Source: an uncultured Oscillospiraceae bacterium
GTDB lineage: Bacteria; Bacillota; Clostridia; Oscillospirales; Oscillospiraceae
Direction: 5' to 3'
Length of the DNA: 41,331 nucleotides
Assembly: GCA_934573935.1 (NCBI GenBank)
Contig: CAKTMO010000016.1
Coordinates: 1 to 41,331, forward strand
Below the pieces are notes generated by a model. The model made no database searches. It was given only the letters and a program-made list of their open reading frames with translations, and was not told where the DNA came from. Numbering within the stretch: the first letter of the stretch is position 1; each line of letters starts with the position of its first letter. This document shows, one piece after another, positions 33,354 through 39,136 of the stretch. A program made the translations under genes and the position numbers.

Positions 33354-34148
33354 ATGAAAAAGAGAGTATTGACCCTTTTCCTGGCGCTGCTGACAGCGCT
33401 GACGCTGGCCGTCCCCGTCTGGGCGGAGCAGCAGCCCGGCGACGCCTTCGTCTACGATATGGCGGGCATCCTGTCGGAAGAAGACGATGCCTATCTGGAG
33501 GCCATGGCCGACCAGATCTCCTGGAAACATAACTGCGCCGTGTACATCATCACGGTGAATGACTACACCGAATACGCCGATAACATCCATGACGCCACCG
33601 CCGCCATCTATAACGGCGAGTACAGCGACGCCCCCATGGGCATCGGCGAAAACCGCGAGGGCATCGTCCTGCTGCTGAGCATGTACGACCGCACCTACGA
33701 CCTGTTTGTCCGCGACGGCGGCATCGCCCAGTACGCCGTCAGCGACTACGGCCGCCATCAGATGACCGAGGTCTTCCTGGATAACTTCGCCGACAATGAC
33801 TGGCGCGGCGGCTTCGAGGATTACCTGCTGGCCTGCGATGATTACCTGGATCGGGCCGAGCAGGGCGATCCGGTGAAAAAGCCCCTCACCAAGTCCCTGC
33901 TGATCGGCGCAGCCGTGGGCATCGGTCTGGCGCTGGTGATCTGCCTGAGCCTGAAGGGCATGATGAAGTCCGTCCGCAGAAGCGCCCGGGCCGACATCTA
34001 TGTCACCGAGGAGGGTCTTGACCTGACGGAGCAGTCGGATATCTATACCCACACCACCGAGACCCGCGTTAAGATCGAGCGGGACAACGACTCCGACAGC
34101 AGCGATCATTCCGGCGGCGGTGGTTCCAGCACCAGCGGCAGTTTCTGA
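33354..34148 (+). CDS. TPM-domain membrane protein (YdjH-like)
   Basis: A 264-residue protein with a signal peptide (1-24, cleaved after VWA), an extracytoplasmic TPM_phosphatase domain (about 32-165; VYDMAGILSEEDDAYLEAMA and MGIGENREGIVLLLSM), one membrane span (about 182-202) and a cytoplasmic tail ending in Ser-Gly-rich GGGGSSTSGSF, a common close for this family. TPM domains occur in photosystem repair and in stress-linked membrane proteins; YdjH pairs with YdjG in Bacillus. Last gene of the unit, closed by the terminator at 34165. Confidence 0.9.
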   Translation: MKKRVLTLFLALLTALTLAVPVWAEQQPGDAFVYDMAGILSEEDDAYLEAMADQISWKHNCAVYIITVNDYTEYADNIHDATAAIYNGEYSDAPMGIGENREGIVLLLSMYDRTYDLFVRDGGIAQYAVSDYGRHQMTEVFLDNFADNDWRGGFEDYLLACDDYLDRAEQGDPVKKPLTKSLLIGAAVGIGLALVICLSLKGMMKSVRRSARADIYVTEEGLDLTEQSDIYTHTTETRVKIERDNDSDSSDHSGGGGSSTSGSF

Positions 34149-34164
34149 AAAATCGTGTATAAAC

Positions 34165-34196
34165 AAAAATGCGCCCCAAATTTGGGGCGCATTTTT
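34165..34196. terminator. Bidirectional terminator
   Basis: A perfect 32-base palindrome, AAAAATGCGCCCCAAA and its complement without spacer, between the convergent TPM and LysR genes, with A and T tracts for both directions. Confidence 0.92.
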
Positions 34197-34267
34197 GGTA
34201 CATAAAGGGGCTTTATTGGTACAAAAAAGTACATAAAAGAGGGTTATGGGGGTGGTGTTTTTTCCCT

Positions 34268-35152
34268 TCACGCATCCCCGTTCTCCGCCACCCACTCCTG
34301 CACGAATTCCACGAACCGGCGGGTGGAGGCGGACAGTGCCTTTTCATCCTTCACCCCGATGCCGATGCTCCGGTGGAAGGTCATGGGCGGGCGGCAGGCG
34401 GTGACAGGGTAGGGGCTGTGGCGTACCATCAGCTCCGGCAGCAGGCTGATGCCCAGACCCTTGGATACCATGGACAGAATGGTGCGGTCCTCCCGCGCGG
34501 TGTATTTCACGTGGGGGCGGACGCCCATTTCGTCAAAGGCGGCCACGATCTCGTAGTCCTCGCCCTCCTCCAATTGGATATAGGGCTCGGTGGACAGGGC
34601 GTCCAGTGGGAAGGGGTCGGCGTCGGCCAGGGGATGATGGGGCGGCAGGATCACCTGCAATTGATCCTGATGCAGCGGATAGACCTGCAATTTCTTCACG
34701 GAGGGCAGCCGCAGAAAGCCGCAGTCCACCGTGCCGCGAAAGATCCACTCCTCAATCTGGTCATAAAAGTCGCCGGTGACCACCTCAAACTCAATATTGG
34801 GATAGAGCCTGCCGAAGCTTTGCAGGATGGAGGGCAGCCAGTGGACAGAGACGCTGGTGAAGGTGGCCACTTTTACCAAACCGCTGTCCATGCCCCGCAG
34901 GCTGGCGGCGGACTGGGTCAGGGCGTGGTGGTCGGCGCACAGCTTCTCGATCTGGGGCAGCAGGGCGCGGCCATCCGCCGTCAGCACCACGCCGCCCCGA
35001 TTGCGGCTGAGCAGCGTCACCCCCAGCTCGTCCTCCAGCGCCTGTACTGCGTGGCTGACGCCGGATTGGGTAAAGTTCAACGCCTGGGCCGCCTTGGAAA
35101 AATTGCCACAGCGGGCGGTTTTCAAGAAGATCTGATACTTGGAAATGCTCAT
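34268..35152 (-). CDS. LysR-family transcriptional regulator
   Basis: A 294-residue regulator. The winged helix-turn-helix is at 1-60 (FLKTARCGNFSKAAQALNFTQSGVSHAVQALEDELG) and a periplasmic-binding-fold effector domain fills 90-290. The ligand is unknown. The ATG at 35152 has GAGGAGG eight bases upstream; the much longer open frame upstream runs over the divergent promoter and gene and was rejected. It is divergent from the 83-residue zinc-ribbon gene, its likely target along with itself. Confidence 0.92.
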   Translation of the reverse strand: MSISKYQIFLKTARCGNFSKAAQALNFTQSGVSHAVQALEDELGVTLLSRNRGGVVLTADGRALLPQIEKLCADHHALTQSAASLRGMDSGLVKVATFTSVSVHWLPSILQSFGRLYPNIEFEVVTGDFYDQIEEWIFRGTVDCGFLRLPSVKKLQVYPLHQDQLQVILPPHHPLADADPFPLDALSTEPYIQLEEGEDYEIVAAFDEMGVRPHVKYTAREDRTILSMVSKGLGISLLPELMVRHSPYPVTACRPPMTFHRSIGIGVKDEKALSASTRRFVEFVQEWVAENGDA

Positions 35153-35174
35153 GGGCCGCCTCCTCTCTGATGGA

Positions 35175-35204
35175 ATTATATCATACTTTTTCTCATAGTT
35201 GCAA
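35175..35204 (-). promoter_or_regulatory. SigA-type promoter of the LysR gene
   Basis: Minus strand TTGCAA (35199-35204), 18 bases, TATAAT (35175-35180), with TGA just before the -10. It lies back to back with the promoter at 35219-35247. Confidence 0.7.
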
Positions 35205-35218
35205 GTACAATTATGCGT

Positions 35219-35247
35219 TTTACAAATGTAAAACCCTGTGGTATGAT
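35219..35247 (+). promoter_or_regulatory. SigA-type promoter of the 83-residue zinc-ribbon gene
   Basis: TTTACA (35219-35224), 17 bases, TATGAT (35242-35247). The leader to the ATG is about 65 bases. Confidence 0.6.
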
Positions 35248-35317
35248 AGCAACAGTGAAACGAGGCGCGCCGAAAACACAGAACCCTACATGGAATTTTC
35301 AAGGAGGTACATACATT

Positions 35318-35569
35318 ATGGCATTGGTAACGAAGACGATCCGCTGCGCGGTTTGCGGCAGCAGCGCTGTGACATTTGACGGAAAGAACTACATCTGCGC
35401 CGAGTGCGGCACCACCAGCGCACAGGCCATGCCTGCCGCCGACCTGGCGGCGGTGAACCGCATCGTGACGCTGGGCGGCCACAGCGAGGAGCTGGAGCGC
35501 CTGCGCAGACAGTACAAGAATCTGGATATCACCAGCTGGTCCAGCGAGAACCGCCTGCAGGTGAAATAA
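35318..35569 (+). CDS. Small zinc-ribbon protein
   Basis: An 83-residue protein with one zinc ribbon near its start (C10, C13, C27, C30) and a helical, charged tail (LERLRRQYKNLD). I do not recognise a family name. The ATG at 35318 has AAGGAGG ten bases upstream; the longer frame to 35213 lies over the promoter. It is divergent from a LysR gene and closed by its own terminator. The ribbon spacing differs from those in the nearby SPFH operon, so a link with that system is only a guess from proximity. Confidence 0.8.
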   Translation: MALVTKTIRCAVCGSSAVTFDGKNYICAECGTTSAQAMPAADLAAVNRIVTLGGHSEELERLRRQYKNLDITSWSSENRLQVK

Positions 35570-35583
35570 GCATATGACGGCAG

Positions 35584-35616
35584 AAAGACGGGCTTTCCTC
35601 GGAAAGCCCGTCTTTT
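35584..35616 (+). terminator. Terminator of the zinc-ribbon gene
   Basis: Arms AAAGACGGGCTTTCC (35584-35598) and GGAAAGCCCGTCTTT (35601-35615) form a near-perfect stem followed by T residues. On the other strand it also lies just past the SigK-like fragment. Confidence 0.9.
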
Positions 35617-35644
35617 GCGTGCCGTGGGGTGGGGGAGGGAGGTT

Positions 35645-35716
35645 TTACCAATAGTCCCGCAGGGCCTCCTCCAGCTTGCCAAGGGCCTTTTTTTCAATGC
35701 GGGAGACATAGCGCAT
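35645..35716 (-). pseudogene. sigK: C-terminal fragment of a SigK-type sporulation sigma factor
   Basis: Read on the minus strand, 21 codons from 35710 give YVSRIEKKALGKL followed by EEALRDYW and TAA. YVSRIEK(R/K)AL is the end of region 4.2 in sporulation sigma factors, closest to SigK (SYVSRIEKRAL). The preceding codons (Met-Arg, then Pro and a TAG stop at about 35720) do not continue the sigma sequence, so the match breaks just inside the recognition helix. About 70 bases further on, a serine recombinase gene ends. I infer that an element was inserted here in sigK; the 5' part of the gene is not in the window. The fragment has no start or ribosome site of its own. Confidence 0.65.
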
Positions 35717-35746
35717 CGGCTATTGTAAGTGATTTTGCCCACAAAA

Positions 35747-35769
35747 TTGCGCCTCTTAAATTGGCGCAA
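35747..35769 (-). other. Inverted repeat between recombinase and SigK fragment
   Basis: TTGCGCC (35747-35753) and GGCGCAA (35763-35769) lie in the 70-base gap after the recombinase stop. It could be a weak terminator (AATTTTG follows on the minus strand) or part of the recombinase attachment site. Confidence 0.4.
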
Positions 35770-35788
35770 ACCGTTGATATAACTGGAT

Positions 35789-37366
35789 TTATCCCACTTG
35801 CTGAAGCTCTGCGAAACGGAATTTGATGATGATCTCTTTGTCCTCCGTCAGCTCGATCCGCTCGATCAGGCTCACCAGCAGCTCCCGGCCGGCGCAGGCA
35901 GTATTCAAGAAGCGCTGCACCAACTCTTTCGCTCTGTCCTCATGGCTGACGGGACTTTTCTGCTGTTGTTCTAAGTCTCGGATGCGTTCTTCCAACCGTC
36001 CTCGTTCCTCTTTGATGCGGGTAAAGATACGTTGAAAGTCTGTCTCCGGCAGAAGCCCGGAAAGCCGGTCGGTATACATCCGGTCAAGGTTTTCCGTCAG
36101 GCTGGTGATCTTGCCTTGCAGGGCAGTGATCTCCGCCGCGGCTTTCTCCTCTTGCGACGCTTCCTTGACTGCTCTCTCCGCCATAGGCAATAGTGCCTGT
36201 GGCCTCAAATAATCTTTGCAAACCTCACGCACCTTGGCCAGCACCGCTTCCGTCAGTTTTGATTCCCTTATGGAATGACAGGAGCAAACGCCTGCTTTTG
36301 TAAAGCGCTGATATGTCCGGCACACAAAATACAGCGCGTCTTCACCACTGGCATTGGGACGATTGATCACCGCCAGCGGATAGCCGCACTCATGGCAGAA
36401 CACTAAACCTTTCAGCAGAAAATCATAGGTGCGGCTTCTGATGTGTTTTCGACTATTTACCAGCATACGCACTTTGCGGAAGCTCTCAGCATCGATCAAC
36501 GGCTCATGGGTGTTTTCCACCACTACCCAGTTTTCCCGCTCCTGACGCAGACACTTCTTGGATTTATAGCTGATCTTCACCTGCCGCCCCTGTACCATAT
36601 TGCCGATATAAGTTTCATTTTGCAGCATTTCCGAGATACGTTCACTGCTCCACAATCCCACATAGGGGCCTTTGCGTCCCATGTTCCAGCCGCAATAGGT
36701 CGCCGGCGAAGGAACATGTTCTTCATTCAGCGTGGCGGCAATTTTACGGCAGCTCATACCGTCCAGCGCCATGGCGAAGATCCGCCGCACCACAGGTGCA
36801 ACCTCTTCGTCAACGATGATCTTGTTCTTCTCTGTGGGGTGCATTTTGTAGCCGTACATCGGCTTTCCGCCGATAAACTGTCCCTTACGCTGCTTATCCC
36901 GCTTGACGGATTTGATCTTCTTGGAGATATCCTTGGCGTACATATCATTCATGATGGCGCGGAACGGCGTAATATCATTGGCGCTGGATTCCACACCGGT
37001 GTCGATGCCATCCAAGAGCGAAATATACCGTACCCGATGCTCAGGAAAATATCGCTCCATATAGTGGCCCGTCATAATGTAATCGCGCCCTAAACGGGAG
37101 AGGTCTTTCGTGATGACCATGTTGACCTTTTTGGCCTCGATATCCGCCACCATACGCTGAAACGCAGGACGATCAAAGCTTGTGCCGCTCCAGCCATCGT
37201 CAATGTAGGTATCGTAGACCTGTAAGCGGTGCTTTTGCGTAAATTCCTCTAATAGTGACTTCTGGTTCGTAACACTCTGCGAAGGGCCTTCGCTCTCATC
37301 CTCCTTTGATAATCTGATGTATAATGCCACATGATAATCCATGGGGTTGCTTATCTCGTTGTACAT
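35789..37366 (-). CDS. Large serine recombinase (TndX/TnpX-like)
   Basis: A 525-residue site-specific recombinase. The resolvase domain (about 12-155) has catalytic S20 in YIRLSKEDES and ITKDLSRLGRDYIMTGHY; a recombinase domain (about 165-285) with GKPMYGYKMHP and GMSCRKIAATLNEE; a zinc ribbon (about 315-360: CHECG ... CRTY ... CSCH); and a coiled coil (about 385-470). It resembles recombinases of clostridial conjugative elements more than Bacillus SpoIVCA. The ATG at 37366 has AGGAGG eight bases upstream; an ATG at 37399 overlaps the stop of the 50-residue ORF upstream and is an alternative. It points toward the SigK-like fragment and should act on the junction there. Confidence 0.93.
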   Translation of the reverse strand: MYNEISNPMDYHVALYIRLSKEDESEGPSQSVTNQKSLLEEFTQKHRLQVYDTYIDDGWSGTSFDRPAFQRMVADIEAKKVNMVITKDLSRLGRDYIMTGHYMERYFPEHRVRYISLLDGIDTGVESSANDITPFRAIMNDMYAKDISKKIKSVKRDKQRKGQFIGGKPMYGYKMHPTEKNKIIVDEEVAPVVRRIFAMALDGMSCRKIAATLNEEHVPSPATYCGWNMGRKGPYVGLWSSERISEMLQNETYIGNMVQGRQVKISYKSKKCLRQERENWVVVENTHEPLIDAESFRKVRMLVNSRKHIRSRTYDFLLKGLVFCHECGYPLAVINRPNASGEDALYFVCRTYQRFTKAGVCSCHSIRESKLTEAVLAKVREVCKDYLRPQALLPMAERAVKEASQEEKAAAEITALQGKITSLTENLDRMYTDRLSGLLPETDFQRIFTRIKEERGRLEERIRDLEQQQKSPVSHEDRAKELVQRFLNTACAGRELLVSLIERIELTEDKEIIIKFRFAELQQVG

Positions 37367-37395
37367 ACTTTTAACCTCCTGAGATAAGCGGCCAT

Positions 37396-37548
37396 TCATC
37401 GTGAATAGGATACATGGTGATCAGGCCCTGACGCAAATTTTTGCAGTTCACGATACAAATAAATTCTGAAGGACTCTGCCAAGATCGATTCCAAGTCCTC
37501 TCCGTTTGCAGAATACTGGCATACGATCTTCAATTCAGCTTGTTTCAT
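37396..37548 (-). CDS. 50-residue ORF upstream of the recombinase
   Basis: The ATG at 37548 has AGGAGG nine bases upstream. The product begins MKQAELKIVCQYSANGEDLE and continues with a helical segment (SILAESFRIYLYRELQKF). Its stop overlaps an in-frame ATG of the recombinase (ATGA), which suggests translational coupling. The strong ribosome site and overlap support a real small gene, perhaps a recombination directionality or control factor. It is below the usual length cut-off for automatic annotation. Confidence 0.6.
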   Translation of the reverse strand: MKQAELKIVCQYSANGEDLESILAESFRIYLYRELQKFASGPDHHVSYSR

Positions 37549-37602
37549 GCAGCAACACCTCCTGCTGATTTAATCTATGAGGATAACTTTTAGAACTTGC
37601 TC

Positions 37603-37652
37603 ACTGAATTGGAAAAGCCCACCTTAATAAAGATGGGCTTTTCCAATTCAGT
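37603..37652. terminator. Strong hairpin terminator in the element
   Basis: A 19-bp perfect stem (ACTGAATTGGAAAAGCCCA and complement; arms 37603-37621 and 37634-37652) with a 12-nt AT-rich loop. It can stop transcription from either side, separating the recombinase unit from the region to its right. Confidence 0.75.
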
Positions 37653-38121
37653 CTTTTCTATCATCATAAAGCTTCACATTTGAACATACCCCAATGCCGG
37701 TAAAACAATAATTCTCAAGCAAAACAGGCGGCTGGTGGCTGCCAGCCTCACGGGAATCTCACCCCGGCCCATGCTGATGGGTGCGCCGCACGATGCTTTG
37801 GGGGCGTCCAATGCGGGAGTATCATTAAGGGTGCCGGTGGTCGTGGCCAACAGAGTGCCGCTCTGTTTCGGAACAACACCTGTTTCGCTCCCTCCCGTGC
37901 GGGAGATCATGGCGGGCGCTGTTCTCTGGCTCACACCGGCACGAACGTACCTGTCTGCTCTATTCCTGCCGCAATCGCAGCTCTTTTCAATGTGCAACAT
38001 CGGCTCCTGATCAGCCTGCATCAGCCATCAAGCCTTTGATGGCTGATGCACACTCATGAAGAGGAAACCGCGGCGGCGATGCGGAAAGGAAAACACACCG
38101 CCGCCGCGAAACAGGGGGAGG
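37653..38121. other. Region without an assignable gene, open on both strands
   Basis: About 470 bases between the hairpin and the HTH gene. Both strands have frames of about 90-115 codons (minus 37674-38021, plus 37735-38010), but neither has a ribosome site or a recognisable motif. The high GC (near 58%) contrasts with the AT-rich sequence just left of it. It ends in a 15-bp perfect inverted repeat (38017-38050). It may be an attachment or transfer region, or decayed coding sequence. Confidence 0.4.
38017..38050. repeat. Perfect 15-bp inverted repeat
   Basis: TGCATCAGCCATCAA (38017-38031), GCCT, then its complement (38036-38050). No T run follows. It could be a hairpin in a transcript, or a binding or nick site of the element. 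Confidence 0.6.
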
Positions 38122-38385
38122 CTATGCGATTCGCATGATGTCAAATTTCAGGATGCTCTCGATCAGCTTTATCTCAAGTTGACCGCGCACCGCTTCATCC
38201 ACGAAGTAGTAGAGGTTCCCTGCGGCGTCGTAGAAGCATCGTGTAGACAGGCGGCGTATGTAGCCCTCATAACGCTTCAGGATGCAGCAAATGGCGGCTT
38301 CGTCGCCCTGAGATGCCGCGTGGATCACCGAAAACGGGAGCAGTGTCTTATTGCGGACACGCTTCGTATGTAAGAGATTACTCAT
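38122..38385 (-). CDS. Helix-turn-helix protein of conjugative-element type
   Basis: An 87-residue protein of the kind that follows a small sigma factor in many Firmicutes conjugative elements (Tn916/Tn1549-like). The segment LPFSVIHAASQGDEAAICCILKRYEGYIRRLSTR is a typical helix-turn-helix domain start of that family. The ATG at 38385 overlaps the sigma gene end by eight bases and has GGAGG six bases upstream. Likely controls excision or transfer genes of the element. Confidence 0.8.
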   Translation of the reverse strand: MSNLLHTKRVRNKTLLPFSVIHAASQGDEAAICCILKRYEGYIRRLSTRCFYDAAGNLYYFVDEAVRGQLEIKLIESILKFDIMRIA

Positions 38386-38794
38386 CGTCATCCTCCATTC
38401 GTTTTCTGAGTTCAGCAAGGGTATCTGTCCGTCGATGCTGGACTGTCCGCCGCGCCATGTCCAGCAGTTCCCCGATCTCGCGGTCGCTCATGTCCATGAA
38501 GTAGGAGAGCAGGATCACGTCGCGCTTCTCCCGCAGGAGCTTGGCCAGCGCCGCCGCAAGGCGGTCATCGTTGACGGGGATGCGGTATCCGCATACTTCA
38601 AATTCCACGGGGTGAACGTCCTCGTAGCAAAGCTTCGCAAGAAGCTCCGGGGGCAGCTCCGAGAAGCTACATTCCCGCGCCCTGCGGCGTACCTCTGACC
38701 GCTGCATGTCCGCGTTTTCCTGACGCAGTATCTTCTTGCAATAGCTGTCGAATATGTGCCGGACGCTCTCTTTCTGGTTCCATGGAAGCTTCAA
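38378..38794 (-). CDS. Element-type sigma-70 region-4 protein
   Basis: A 138-residue sigma-70-like regulator starting with TTG at 38794, which has AAAGGAGG eight bases upstream; longer frames with ATG starts lack a site. The C-terminal half is region 4 (LREKRDVILLSYFMDMSDREIGELLDMARRTVQHRR), and it lacks region 2, as in small sigma factors of conjugative elements. It is not the missing half of SigK: it has its own region 4 and different sequence. The overlap with the HTH gene indicates coupled translation. Confidence 0.82.
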   Translation of the reverse strand: MKLPWNQKESVRHIFDSYCKKILRQENADMQRSEVRRRARECSFSELPPELLAKLCYEDVHPVEFEVCGYRIPVNDDRLAAALAKLLREKRDVILLSYFMDMSDREIGELLDMARRTVQHRRTDTLAELRKRMEDDDE

Positions 38795-38880
38795 AGCGTC
38801 ATCCTCCTTTGCTGCCGGGAAAGGGTTCTCTCCTTCCCTCTTACTAAATACTCCGTTTGAAGCGGGCCGTTTTGGCCAAC

Positions 38881-38902
38881 TTTTTGAAAAATTTTTCAAA
38901 AA
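38881..38902. repeat. 22-bp perfect palindrome upstream of the sigma-like gene
   Basis: TTTTTGAAAA followed by ATTTTTCAAAAA reads the same on both strands. It lies about 90 bases upstream of the sigma-like start and may be a regulator-binding site. The region to 39020 is AT-rich and otherwise holds no gene. Confidence 0.5.
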
Positions 38903-38941
38903 ATTATTCTTCGCCTTTTTCACGGCATTTTTCCTCCATTC

Positions 38942-38969
38942 CGTCATTTTGAAAAATTCGCAAATGACG
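38942..38969. repeat. Inverted repeat in the sigma-like gene's upstream region
   Basis: CGTCATTT (38942-38949) and AAATGACG (38962-38969), extended imperfectly outward by CCTCC and GGAGG arms. Possible operator or leader hairpin. Confidence 0.4.
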
Positions 38970-39020
38970 AAAACGGAGGGCCCCGGCAGCGAGGGAAAAA
39001 CGAAAGCTTTCGACATAGAA

Positions 39021-39057
39021 AAAGCGCACAGCCAACACAAAGTTGGTTGTGCGCTTT
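39021..39057 (-). terminator. Terminator of the right-edge surface protein
   Basis: Arms AAAGCGCACAGCCAAC (39021-39036) and 39042-39057 pair with one G-U, loop of five bases, and a T run on the minus strand, 80 bases past the stop at 39137. Confidence 0.8.
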
Positions 39058-39136
39058 CTTTCTGCTATGGCAAAAGCGGGGGCGCTTGACGCGCCTCCGC
39101 TACTGCCATATAGAGAAAAATCACGGAAAGGTTATG

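Noticed and set aside
37735..38010. A 91-codon plus-strand frame in the mobile element
   Set aside because: It has no ribosome site, and the opposite strand is open over the same interval, so neither can be called coding from sequence alone.
38378..38794. The sigma-like gene as the missing 5' half of SigK
   Set aside because: It has its own complete region 4 and stop codon, lacks region 2, and is of the small conjugative-element type, so it cannot be joined to the C-terminal fragment at 35645.
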